Shown: one piece after another, positions 19,224-27,342 of the stretch
How the letters are laid out: each line of letters opens with the position of its first letter
How positions within the stretch are numbered: the stretch's first letter is position 1
Assembly (NCBI GenBank): GCA_017620915.1
Contig: JAFZSK010000092.1
Location: 1 to 39,086, forward strand
Direction of reading: 5' to 3'
Source: Clostridia bacterium
GTDB taxonomy: Bacteria > Bacillota > Clostridia > UBA1212 > UBA1255
Length of the DNA stretch: 39,086 bases
Program-made: the position numbers and the translations under genes
The notes under the pieces: generated by a model
The model's input: the letters and a program-made list of their open reading frames with translations, nothing else
Told to the model about the DNA's origin: nothing
The model's database searches: none

Positions 19224-20233
19224 TTATCATGATCCGAAAAGGCGCCGAGCCGGAAAAGGTCGAAGCGCTCAAACAGTGGCTTTCCCGGTACGACGTGACG
19301 ATCGACTCCGCATACATCTGGGGCAGCGAAGTGCTGCGCATGGAAGGGGATCTGTCTAAAGTTGACACCTCGCTCATTAAACGCTTTGACTGCGTTGCCA
19401 TGGTCACCAGCACCGGAGAGCCTTACAAATTTGCCTCCCGCCGCAATTTCCCGGAGAATACGGTGATCCGCGTGGGCAACCGGGTGATTGGGGACAATAA
19501 TTTCACTGTTATCGCCGGCCCGTGCTCGGTGGAATCGCCGGAGCAGATCCGCGAAGTGGCGCAGGCGGTCAAGACCAGCGGCGCGTCGATCCTGCGCGGC
19601 GGTGCGTTCAAACCGCGCACCTCGCCGTACGCGTTTCAGGGGCTTAAGAGCCGCGGTATCGAAATGCTGCTGGAAGCCAAGAAGGCGACCGGGATGCCCA
19701 TCGTGTCTGAGATCGTTGACATATCCGCGCTGCCGTTTTTCGAAAACGTTGACATCATACAGGTCGGCGCCCGCAACATGCAGAACTTCGAACTGCTAAA
19801 AGAACTCGGGCAGATCCGCAAACCGATCCTGCTGAAGCGCGGCCCCGCCAACACGATCCAGGAGTTCCTGCTTTCCGCGGAATATATACTGGCCGGCGGC
19901 AATAAAGACGTTATTCTCTGCGAGCGCGGCGTGCGCACATTTGAAACGCTCACCCGCAACACGCTGGATATTTCCGCGATACCGATGCTGAAGAAATTGA
20001 CGCACTTGCCGGTGTTTGCCGATCCCAGCCACGCGTGCGGGATCGCCGATATCGTGCCGGATATTGCCTTCGCGTGCGCCGCGGCCGGGGCGGACGGCGT
20101 AATGATCGAAGTGCATAACGACCCGGTCAACGCCTTCTCCGACGGCGCCCAGTCGATAACTCCGGCAAGCTTTGCGGCAATGATGCCGAAACTCTCCGCG
20201 ATCTGCGGCATACTCGGCAAGACCCTCGGCTGA
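19220..20233 (+). CDS. aroF: 3-deoxy-7-phosphoheptulonate (DAHP) synthase, type I-beta
   Basis: 337 residues. The N-terminal ~75 residues form the ferredoxin-like domain (MIIMIRKGAEPEKVEALKQWL) found in the Bacillus/Thermotoga type. The barrel carries VIAGPCSVES, RGGAFKPRTSPYAFQGL, IVSEIVD, IQVGARNMQNFELL, ILLKRGPANTIQEFL, ILCERGVRTFE, VFADPSHACG and MIEVHNDP, covering PEP, erythrose 4-phosphate and metal ligands. It catalyses the first step of the shikimate pathway. The N-terminal domain often mediates feedback control. Its start overlaps plsY by four bases, so it is the last gene of the rpmF operon, closed by the terminator at 20252. The symbol aroF is by family convention. Confidence 0.95.
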   Translation: MIIMIRKGAEPEKVEALKQWLSRYDVTIDSAYIWGSEVLRMEGDLSKVDTSLIKRFDCVAMVTSTGEPYKFASRRNFPENTVIRVGNRVIGDNNFTVIAGPCSVESPEQIREVAQAVKTSGASILRGGAFKPRTSPYAFQGLKSRGIEMLLEAKKATGMPIVSEIVDISALPFFENVDIIQVGARNMQNFELLKELGQIRKPILLKRGPANTIQEFLLSAEYILAGGNKDVILCERGVRTFETLTRNTLDISAIPMLKKLTHLPVFADPSHACGIADIVPDIAFACAAAGADGVMIEVHNDPVNAFSDGAQSITPASFAAMMPKLSAICGILGKTLG

Positions 20234-20251
20234 CCGCATATAAACCAGTAT

Positions 20252-20292
20252 AAAAAACGGGATCTTCGGAACTGTACCGGAGATCCCGTTTT
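20252..20292. terminator. Bidirectional terminator between aroF and mgtE
   Basis: CGGGATCTTCGG (20258-20269) pairs with CCGGAGATCCCG (20277-20288) with one G-U pair and a 7-base loop, flanked by A6 on one side and T4 on the other. It serves the two converging genes. Confidence 0.9.
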
Positions 20293-20316
20293 CTGTTTGC
20301 TGTTGTGCCAAATGCG

Positions 20317-21720
20317 CTATATGCCCAGCAGCCACTTAGCTACGCTGAAGTAGATCAGCAGCGACACCGCGTCAACGATCGTAGTGATGAACGGGCTCGC
20401 CATTACCGCCGGGTCAAATCCGATCTTCTTTGCGAACAGCGGCAGCGTGCAGCCGATGAACTTCGCGATGATGATGGTGAAGCACATCGTGATGCAGACA
20501 ACAAATGCAACCATGAACGAGACGTGCTCATGCAGCAGCAGTCTGTTGATCAGCAGTATCTTCAGGAACGTGGCTACCGCCAGCGAGATTCCGCATAATA
20601 TTGACACCCTTGATTCTTTCCATATTACTTTGAGTATATCGCCGAATTCGATCTCGCCCAGCGACAGTCCGCGGATGATAGTAACAGAAGCCTGGCTGCC
20701 GGAGTTGCCGCCGGTGTCCATCAGCATCGGGATGAAGGCGGTCAGCACGACCTCCGCCTGCAGCGCGTTTTCAAAGCCCGAAATGATCATGCCGGTGAAG
20801 GTGGCCGACACCATCATCAGCATCAGCCAGGGGATACGGCTCTTCCAGATGTTGAACACGGAAGTTTTGAGGTACGGCTTCTCCATGGGCGTGATAGCGG
20901 CCATTTTCGCGAAGTCTTCTTCCGCCTCTTCCTGGATGACGTCGATGGCGTCGTCAACCGTTACGATACCCACCAGCCTGTGTTCGCGGTCCACGACCGG
21001 CACCGCCAGCAAGTCGTACTTTTCAATCAGCTTCGACACGTCCTCTTTGTCCGAGTCGGTGGTGGTGTAGATGACATTGTCATCCATAATGTCCGCGATC
21101 ACCGCGTCCGGCGGGGAGGTGAGCAGCGTCATAACGGTCACCAGACCCAGCAGTTTACGGTTGCGGTCGATCACGTAACAGGTGTAGATGGTCTCTTTGT
21201 TTAATCCGGTCTCGCGAATCTTGGTGAATGCCTCCGCCACCGTCATGCTTTCGGTGAGGTCAACGTACTCGATGGTCATTATACTGCCCGCGCTGTCTTC
21301 GGGGTAGTGCATAATGTCGTTGATCTTCGCGCGGCGTTCGGGGGAGATACTGCGCAGAATACGGCGGACAACGTTGGCGGGCATTTCTTCGATGATGTCG
21401 ACAGTATCGTCAACGAACACATCACTCATGACCCGCTCCAGTTCTTCGTCGGAGAACGCGCGTATCAGCACTTCCTGCTGATCGGTGTCCATTTCTACGA
21501 AGGTGTCCGCGGCCAGTTCTTTGGGCAATATCCGGAAAATAAGAGGTACGTTCTCGATAGGCACCTCTTCCAGCATCATGGCAATATCTGCCGGCTCCAT
21601 ATCTTCCAGTAGTTCTTTGAGTTTTGAGTAATCTTTCTTTTCGATCAGTTCGTAAGCGTGTTCGATCTTTTCTTCCAGCAGATCTTCCGCTTCGGTCGCA
21701 AATTCGATTTCGTCCTGCAT
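20317..21720 (-). CDS. mgtE: Magnesium transporter MgtE
   Basis: 467 residues from ATG at 21720, preceded on the minus strand by AAAGGAAGGAAG; an in-frame upstream ATG at 21783 lacks a ribosome site. The layout is the MgtE family's: an N-terminal superhelical domain (to about residue 130), two CBS domains (about 135-260) that sense cytosolic Mg2+, a plug helix and five membrane helices. The pore signature DTGGNSGSQASVTIIRG is intact. It is a Mg2+-gated channel of the cytoplasmic membrane. The 5' leader of about 245 bases is unusual (see the leader ORF and inverted repeat); the classic M-box core is not recognisable there. Confidence 0.95.
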   Translation of the reverse strand: MQDEIEFATEAEDLLEEKIEHAYELIEKKDYSKLKELLEDMEPADIAMMLEEVPIENVPLIFRILPKELAADTFVEMDTDQQEVLIRAFSDEELERVMSDVFVDDTVDIIEEMPANVVRRILRSISPERRAKINDIMHYPEDSAGSIMTIEYVDLTESMTVAEAFTKIRETGLNKETIYTCYVIDRNRKLLGLVTVMTLLTSPPDAVIADIMDDNVIYTTTDSDKEDVSKLIEKYDLLAVPVVDREHRLVGIVTVDDAIDVIQEEAEEDFAKMAAITPMEKPYLKTSVFNIWKSRIPWLMLMMVSATFTGMIISGFENALQAEVVLTAFIPMLMDTGGNSGSQASVTIIRGLSLGEIEFGDILKVIWKESRVSILCGISLAVATFLKILLINRLLLHEHVSFMVAFVVCITMCFTIIIAKFIGCTLPLFAKKIGFDPAVMASPFITTIVDAVSLLIYFSVAKWLLGI

Positions 21721-21817
21721 AGGCTCTTCCTTCCTTTCGTTCCGGGCATGCCGGTGATCAAGTAAAGGGGGCAGACTGTGCATACGGGACCCTGATGATC
21801 GGTTTCAGAATGCTTAT

Positions 21818-21922
21818 TCAGCAGAAAAGGGCAAAGTGAAACAGATCTGCGCATGGGTGATAAGCGGTGTCGTTGTCAACACTACTTCGCCCGGGTACCG
21901 CACTACTACCTCCGGTATCCAT
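21818..21922 (-). CDS. Candidate 34-codon leader ORF in the mgtE 5' UTR
   Basis: On the minus strand GAGGTG is followed six bases later by ATG (21922-21920) and an open frame of 34 codons ending TGA at 21820-21818. The peptide begins MDTGGSSAVPGRSS, continues with an acidic DNDT segment and ends HPCADLFHFALFC. It lies between the predicted mgtE start site (~21966) and mgtE (ATG 21720), 97 bases upstream of the latter. The start codon and part of the ribosome site are in one arm of an 11-bp inverted repeat whose other arm lies in codons 26-29. A regulatory leader peptide, by analogy with mgtL of enteric bacteria, is an inference; chance occurrence is possible. Confidence 0.4.
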   Translation of the reverse strand: MDTGGSSAVPGRSSVDNDTAYHPCADLFHFALFC

Positions 21923-21931
21923 CTGTTTCAC
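21836..21931 (-). promoter_or_regulatory. Structured mgtE leader RNA: 11-bp inverted repeat enclosing 74 bases
   Basis: On the minus strand GTGAAACAGAT (21931-21921) and ATCTGTTTCAC (21846-21836) are perfect reverse complements. The enclosed segment contains a second hairpin, GUGUUG-ACAA-CGACAC. The arms cover the leader ORF start and codons 26-29. No known riboswitch consensus that I can recall fits. Confidence 0.55.
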
Positions 21932-21972
21932 CTCACAATATGATTGAATTCCACGGTTTGACCGTTGCTCAA

Positions 21973-22002
21973 ATTATAATCTATTTATTAAATTAGTGTC
22001 AA
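21973..22002 (-). promoter_or_regulatory. Strong sigma-A promoter for mgtE
   Basis: On the minus strand TTGACA (22002-21997), an 18-base spacer and TATAAT (21978-21973). The predicted start site is near 21966. The octamer ATTATAAT at 21973-21980 is self-complementary, so a TATAAT is also readable on the plus strand toward the ABC exporter gene, though without a good -35. Confidence 0.8.
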
Positions 22003-22045
22003 CCCCGGATTTTATTAATTGGAGAATTGCGGGAACGCCGGCCTT

Positions 22046-24391
22046 ATGTTATACTATGAACCGTCCGGAGCCGTATTGACCGACCCGGCCGGACACGGAA
22101 ACATGATCGAGATTTCGAAATTCAGAGAAGAAGCGAGCGCGGCACTGCTGAAGCGCGGGATACGGCCGGAAGATATCGTCGTTTTTGCGGAGACGGATCT
22201 TGCCCTTGACCTGAACCACGCAAGTGTTTATATTGTCCTGACGGAAACAAAGCTGTACGTGCTCGAGGGCCAGACCGCGATCTCCGGCCGGCCCGGCAAA
22301 CTGCGCAAAAAAGCCGCGGTGACGCGGACGTTTATTGAAACGGATCTTGCCGAATATGAAAAAGAGCAGGTCAAAAGCCCCGCGATAGAGGAACTGATCT
22401 CCGCGGGATATCTGACAATAGAGTATTCCGGAGGTACGCGGCGGATCGCGGCAATGACCCGCACGGCTATGCGCGATATGCGCCTGTTCGTAAAGTACGC
22501 GGGCAAATATCTGGAAGACGGCAGCACCGAAACCGATCCCGAAGATTTTAAAGATGACCGGTTCTGCCCCAAATGCGGCCGGCGCTACCCGGATCCTAAC
22601 CGCAAGATCTGCCCGGTCTGCATGGAGAAGACTAAAATATATAAACGGCTCCTGCAGTTCTACAAAAAGTACCGGTGGCAGATGCTGGCGGTGCTGTTGT
22701 CCATTACCGCGCTGTCGGCGCTGGGCGTGATCGCGCCGTACGTGTCCACGTCGTTTTTCTACGATAAAATATTGACTCCGGGCACCGGCTGGTTCGGACA
22801 GATCGCGTTCGTACTGGCCCTTATAGTGGGACTGCGGCTGCTCAGCACACTGGTGACGTCACTCACCGGCGTCATTTCCGCACGGGTGTCCGCATACGTG
22901 ACCTATGACCTGAAACGCACGATTTTTACTGCGATCGAGCGGCTGTCGCTGTCGTTTTTTACGGCGCGGCAGACCGGCGGTCTGATGAATCAGATCAATA
23001 ACGACGCCAATACGATCTACTGGTTTTTCTGCCAGGGCGTGCCGGATTTTCTTAAAAATGTGGTGCAGCTCATCGCGGTCTTCGTGATCATGTTTATTAT
23101 GAATCCGCTGCTGGCGGGCTGTGCGGCGGTGATAATGCCGTTGTTCGCTTACGTGGTGTGGCGGATCTACCGGCGCATGACGACGCTGCATCAGCGGCGG
23201 TACGCGAGTTCGCGGTCAATGAACAGCGCGCTCTCCGATGCGTTGTCCGGCTTCCGTGTGGTCAAGACTTTTGCACGTGAAAAGGACGAGACCGAACGCT
23301 TCGACAAACGCTCCCGCCGGCTGGCGAATGATGCCCGCAACGTCACGATCTTCAATAATACGGCGTTTCCGTTCGCGTCGTTTATAATGTACCTCTCGAA
23401 CATCATTATCTGGGCGCTGGGCGGCTGGATGGTGATCACCGGCGCCGGCGGAATGACGTACGGCAAACTGATGGCGTTTATTGCCTACGTGGGGCTGATG
23501 AACGAGCCGATGTTTATGTTCGTTGACATGATCTACTGGTTCTCGGACTGTACCAACGCCGCGGGCAGGCTGTTTGAAATTGCCGATGCCGAACCGGACG
23601 TGACCGAAGCGGAGCAGCCGGTAAGCCTCGGAGAAATGCAGGGCGAAGTGGAATTCCGCGGTGTGGAGTTTTCGTACGACAAAGCGCGCAAGGTGATCGA
23701 CGGCGTTTCGTTTACGGTGGAGCCCGGGGAAACGCTGGGACTGGTCGGTCATTCCGGCGCGGGCAAAAGCACGCTGGCCAATCTGCTCATGCGGCTGTAC
23801 GATGTCAATGCCGGCGAGATACTTATTGACGGCGTCAATATCAAAGAGCTCTCGTTTTCCGAACTTCGCGCTAATGTGGGCATCGTGTCCCAGGAAACGT
23901 ATCTGTTCGTGGGTTCCATTGCGGACAATATCCGGTACGCGCGTCCGGACGCGTCGTTTGAAGAAGTATTGACCGCGGCCCGGATCTCCGGCGCGCATGA
24001 TTTCATCGTCAAGCTGCCGGACGGCTACGATACCAAGATCGGCTTCGGATATAAAGATTTATCCGGCGGTGAACGGCAGCGGCTGTCCATTGCCCGGGCA
24101 GTGCTGCTCAATCCCAAAATACTGATTCTGGACGAGGCTACGGCGGCCATGGACACGCAGACCGAACGCCGTATCCAGGAGGCACTCACACTGCTCTCAA
24201 AAGACCGTACGACGATAATGATCGCACACAGACTGTCGACGCTCCGGGACGCGGACAAACTAGTCGTGATCGAAAACGGCAAGGTGCAGGAGACCGGCAC
24301 GCATAACGAGCTGCTGATCCAGAAGGGCGTTTACAGCAAACTATACACGCTTCAATTAGAAGCGCTCAAGAATATAGGAGTTGAAGAGTGA
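22046..24391 (+). CDS. ABC exporter (membrane domain fused to ATPase) with N-terminal zinc ribbon, first of pair
   Basis: About 781 residues from ATG 22046 (GGGAA ten bases upstream); TTG 22019 would add nine residues. Residues are numbered from 22019. Residues ~30-170 form a beta-rich, possibly PH-like cytosolic domain; a zinc ribbon follows (Cys183, Cys186, Cys198, Cys201); then a six-helix type I exporter domain (about 220-500) and an ATPase with GHSGAGKST, LSGGERQRL, LILDEATAAMD and IAHRLST, all consensus. Exporters of this type pump lipids, peptides or drugs outward. The zinc-ribbon extension is not part of a standard exporter. It is followed one base later by a DUF1854 gene and then a second exporter of the same design, so a heterodimer is likely. 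Substrate unknown. Confidence 0.9.
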   Translation: MLYYEPSGAVLTDPAGHGNMIEISKFREEASAALLKRGIRPEDIVVFAETDLALDLNHASVYIVLTETKLYVLEGQTAISGRPGKLRKKAAVTRTFIETDLAEYEKEQVKSPAIEELISAGYLTIEYSGGTRRIAAMTRTAMRDMRLFVKYAGKYLEDGSTETDPEDFKDDRFCPKCGRRYPDPNRKICPVCMEKTKIYKRLLQFYKKYRWQMLAVLLSITALSALGVIAPYVSTSFFYDKILTPGTGWFGQIAFVLALIVGLRLLSTLVTSLTGVISARVSAYVTYDLKRTIFTAIERLSLSFFTARQTGGLMNQINNDANTIYWFFCQGVPDFLKNVVQLIAVFVIMFIMNPLLAGCAAVIMPLFAYVVWRIYRRMTTLHQRRYASSRSMNSALSDALSGFRVVKTFAREKDETERFDKRSRRLANDARNVTIFNNTAFPFASFIMYLSNIIIWALGGWMVITGAGGMTYGKLMAFIAYVGLMNEPMFMFVDMIYWFSDCTNAAGRLFEIADAEPDVTEAEQPVSLGEMQGEVEFRGVEFSYDKARKVIDGVSFTVEPGETLGLVGHSGAGKSTLANLLMRLYDVNAGEILIDGVNIKELSFSELRANVGIVSQETYLFVGSIADNIRYARPDASFEEVLTAARISGAHDFIVKLPDGYDTKIGFGYKDLSGGERQRLSIARAVLLNPKILILDEATAAMDTQTERRIQEALTLLSKDRTTIMIAHRLSTLRDADKLVVIENGKVQETGTHNELLIQKGVYSKLYTLQLEALKNIGVEE

Positions 24392-24392
24392 T

Positions 24393-24899
24393 ATGGACAA
24401 CGCGCTGACCGATATAGTAAAGATCGAATACCTGCAGCCCGATAAAGCGGAGTTTTCGCTGAAGAACGGCTATATCGCGCTGAAGAACGACCAGACGGAG
24501 TACGATCGGGTCTTTCTGCACCGGTGTTTCCCCAATGAGCTCACGGAGGAGTATCTCTCCGTGCTGGACCGGGACAACAACGAGATCGGCGTGATCCGGC
24601 GCATCGATGATTTCCCGGAGGAAACGCGCGAGCTGCTGCGGGGGGAACTGAAACGCAAATACCATATCTACACTATTAAAGCCATTCTTTCCATCAATGA
24701 GAAGTACGGTTACTCGTACTGGAAGATCAAAGACAGTGAGGGCGAACGCGATTTCACCGTCCGGGACACGTACCGCAGCATCAACCGGATCACCGGCGAC
24801 CGGGTGACGGTCACGGATGTGGACGGCAACCGTTTTGAGATCCCTTCGCTGGAGGCGCTGGACCGCCGAAGCCGCAGAAAGATAGAGCAGTATCTGTAA
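24393..24899 (+). CDS. DUF1854-family protein
   Basis: 168 residues from ATG 24393, one base after the exporter stop, with ATAGGAG upstream. There is no signal peptide or membrane helix, so it should be cytoplasmic. The pattern fits DUF1854: an N-terminal beta segment, a strand ending in SVLDRDNNEIGVIRRIDDFP, the helix EETRELLRGELKRKYHIYTI, a YSYWKIKDSEGERDF segment and a closing SLEALDRRSRRKIEQYL. In proteobacteria DUF1854 genes lie beside ABC exporters, some of them in cyanophycin clusters; its molecular role is unknown. Placement between two exporter genes suggests it is a subunit or regulator of the pump. No cyanophycin synthetase or cyanophycinase lies in the window. Confidence 0.82.
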   Translation: MDNALTDIVKIEYLQPDKAEFSLKNGYIALKNDQTEYDRVFLHRCFPNELTEEYLSVLDRDNNEIGVIRRIDDFPEETRELLRGELKRKYHIYTIKAILSINEKYGYSYWKIKDSEGERDFTVRDTYRSINRITGDRVTVTDVDGNRFEIPSLEALDRRSRRKIEQYL

Positions 24900-24933
24900 A
24901 CGCAGGACTCAGAGCAAGACAGAGGCAGGAACC

Positions 24934-27216
24934 ATGGGCAAACTCAGGAACGCATTAAAACGCGTGCTAAAAAAAGAGAAGCGCAAGACCCCGGCGGAGA
25001 TCCGGCGGGCGTTGTATGCCGCGCTGCCCCATGAGGACCTGGACGGGACGCTGATAACCGCGTTTGCGTACAATATTGACAACGACGGAAATCCCGTAAA
25101 CGGCGCCGTGATCGTGTCCGATAAAGCGGTGGCGGTGTATGCGGACAAGGCGGAGATAGCCCGCTATAACATCAGCGAGTGTGAAAAATACGAATACCGT
25201 GCGCTGGTAGGCGCCTGTGAGATCTCGGTCACCGACCGCGACGGCGAACATATCGTCTGCCGCGGCGACAATTCCAAGTGCGAACTGTTTGCCAAAAACG
25301 TCCGCCGTCTTGAACGGCTGCGGGAGACGGGCTGTTTTTCCGACGACGAGACGCTGGAGGTGTACCGTATCTGTCCCAAATGCGGCCGTAAGCTGCCCAA
25401 AAGCATGCAGACCTGCATGCACTGCGCGGATAAGAAATCGATGCTGAAACGCCTGCTGGCTATCGCCAAGCCGTTCCGCTGGTATATTCTGGCCTCGGCG
25501 CTGCTGTTTTTCATCAGCTTTGCGGTACAGCTGGCGGGACCGTATGTCAACAAACTGCTGGTGGACGGGTATATTGACAGCGCAGATGCCAAAGCACAGG
25601 CCTCGGCGGGCGGCGCGTCGTCAAATATCATTTTGCGGGGCTTTTTATTGATAATACTGCTGATGCTGGGGCTGCGGGTCGCTTCGTACGTGATCACTTC
25701 GCTCCGGAATCTCTCGGTTATGCAGGCGGGCACCGGGTTTATTATTGAACTGCGCAGAAGAGTGTTCGAAAAGATACAGGAATTGTCCGTACGCGCGGTG
25801 TCAAAACGCACCTCCGGCGAACTGATGCGCCGGGTGACCGGGGACTCGTCGCAGTTGGAGAATTTCATCATAGGTCAATTGCCCAACATAATCGAGCAGA
25901 CAGTCCTGCTGGTATCGATCACGGTGATCCTGATCGTGTACGATCCGCATTTGGCGCTGCTGATCCTGATCCCGATGCCGGTGTGCCTGGCGGGCTGGAG
26001 ATTTCTGCGGCGGTTTTTCCACCGGATGTACGGCAAACAGTGGGAGGCGGAATCGCGCACAGGCACGGTGCTGTACGATATCTTTTCGGGTATTCGGGTA
26101 GTAAAGGCATACCGGACCGAGAAAAAGGAGTTTGAGCGTTACGACAAGGCGGCGTACGAAGAAAAGCAGATCGCGGTCAAGAACGAGACGGTGTTCAATC
26201 TGGTAGATCCGATGTTCGGGTTTATAATGAACCTGGGGGCAATGTTCCTGCTGTACTACACCGGCACACACATTCTGAGCGGCGTTATGTCGCTGGGCGA
26301 CGCGGCGATGCTTTCCTCATATGTAACGCTGCTGTACGGCCATATCGGCTGGGTGGCCAATCTGCCCCGGATCATCACGCGCGCGTTTACGTCAATGGTC
26401 AAGATCTTCGACGTCATTGACGAAAAGACCGATGTGGCGGACGCGGCGGAGGCAAAAGAGCATACGATCCGCGGAGATATTGACATAGAGGATCTGACTT
26501 TCGGATACGAAGAGGGCACCGACGTGCTGAAAAAGGTCGATCTGCACATACCCGCGGGCAAAATGGTGGGTATCGTCGGCAGATCCGGCGCCGGCAAGTC
26601 AACGCTGATCAACCTGATCATGCGCCTGTACGATCCCGACGGCGGCCGTATATGTATTGACGGTACTGACCTGAAAGATATTTCCCAGAATTCGCTGCGG
26701 TCGCAGATCGGCGCGGTGCTGCAGGAAACATTCCTGTTCAAGGGCACGATCTATGATAATATTGCCTATGCGCTGCCCGGGTGTTCCAAAGAGAAAGTGC
26801 TGTCCGCCGCCAAAGCGGCCGGCGCGCACGATTTTATTATTAAATTGCCCGACGGTTACGATACGGTGATAGGAGAGAACGGCCATACATTGTCCGGCGG
26901 CGAGAGGCAGCGGGTGTCGATCGCCCGGGCGCTCTTGCGGGATCCCCGCATTCTGATTCTGGACGAGGCAACGGCGTCGCTGGATACCGAAACTGAAAAG
27001 AACATCCAGGATACGCTGCAGAAACTGATCCGTGACCGCACGACGATCGCTATCGCGCACCGGCTGTCCACGCTTCGGAACGCGGATTTTCTGGTGGTGC
27101 TGGACAAGGGCTCCGTATCGGAAGTCGGTACGCATGAGGAACTGATGCGGACCAAAGGCATTTATTACGAGCTGGTAATGGCGCAAAGGCAGATGTCCAG
27201 CCGTTCCAGAAAATGA
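24934..27216 (+). CDS. ABC exporter (membrane domain fused to ATPase) with N-terminal PH-like domain and zinc ribbon, second of pair
   Basis: 760 residues, ATG 24934 after GGCAGGA. Residues 1-20 are strongly basic. About 35-140 form a beta-rich segment resembling bacterial PH domains. A zinc ribbon (Cys147, Cys150, Cys161, Cys164) precedes six membrane helices (about 180-470). The ATPase is complete: GRSGAGKST, LSGGERQRV, LILDEATASLD and IAHRLST. Neither this protein nor its partner shows the degenerate catalytic glutamate of many heterodimeric exporters. It is the third gene of the exporter-DUF1854-exporter set, 34 bases after DUF1854. No convincing terminator follows it. Substrate unknown. 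Confidence 0.9.
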   Translation: MGKLRNALKRVLKKEKRKTPAEIRRALYAALPHEDLDGTLITAFAYNIDNDGNPVNGAVIVSDKAVAVYADKAEIARYNISECEKYEYRALVGACEISVTDRDGEHIVCRGDNSKCELFAKNVRRLERLRETGCFSDDETLEVYRICPKCGRKLPKSMQTCMHCADKKSMLKRLLAIAKPFRWYILASALLFFISFAVQLAGPYVNKLLVDGYIDSADAKAQASAGGASSNIILRGFLLIILLMLGLRVASYVITSLRNLSVMQAGTGFIIELRRRVFEKIQELSVRAVSKRTSGELMRRVTGDSSQLENFIIGQLPNIIEQTVLLVSITVILIVYDPHLALLILIPMPVCLAGWRFLRRFFHRMYGKQWEAESRTGTVLYDIFSGIRVVKAYRTEKKEFERYDKAAYEEKQIAVKNETVFNLVDPMFGFIMNLGAMFLLYYTGTHILSGVMSLGDAAMLSSYVTLLYGHIGWVANLPRIITRAFTSMVKIFDVIDEKTDVADAAEAKEHTIRGDIDIEDLTFGYEEGTDVLKKVDLHIPAGKMVGIVGRSGAGKSTLINLIMRLYDPDGGRICIDGTDLKDISQNSLRSQIGAVLQETFLFKGTIYDNIAYALPGCSKEKVLSAAKAAGAHDFIIKLPDGYDTVIGENGHTLSGGERQRVSIARALLRDPRILILDEATASLDTETEKNIQDTLQKLIRDRTTIAIAHRLSTLRNADFLVVLDKGSVSEVGTHEELMRTKGIYYELVMAQRQMSSRSRK

Positions 27217-27273
27217 TCATACCATTTTTGGCCGGGTAAACTGAGAGTAGAGTCCGGGAAATCGGGAAATATG

Positions 27274-27302
27274 TTGATTGCCGCTTCCGGCGCCGCTATA
27301 CT
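27274..27302 (+). promoter_or_regulatory. Probable sigma-A promoter for the prepilin peptidase gene
   Basis: TTGATT (27274-27279), a 17-base spacer and TATACT (27297-27302). A 7-bp inverted repeat, TGACCGA (27304-27310) and TCGGTCA (27323-27329), sits at the expected start site, just before the ribosome site. Confidence 0.65.
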
Positions 27303-27342
27303 CTGACCGATGAAGTTTCAATTCGGTCAGGGGGTCCTTTTT

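Noticed and set aside
21721-21966. M-box (ykoK) magnesium riboswitch upstream of mgtE
   Set aside because: Only AGGTGA and GGATAC resemble the consensus; the long conserved core that I would expect is not visible. A covariance search would settle it.
27217-27273. Terminator after the second ABC exporter
   Set aside because: Only weak pairings (CCGGG with a distant CCGGG-type copy) and no U-tract after them.
27310-27342. ATG 27310 as start of the prepilin peptidase
   Set aside because: It coincides with the predicted transcription start and lies in an inverted repeat, with no ribosome site; ATG 27343 has AGGGGG at good spacing and begins the first helix.
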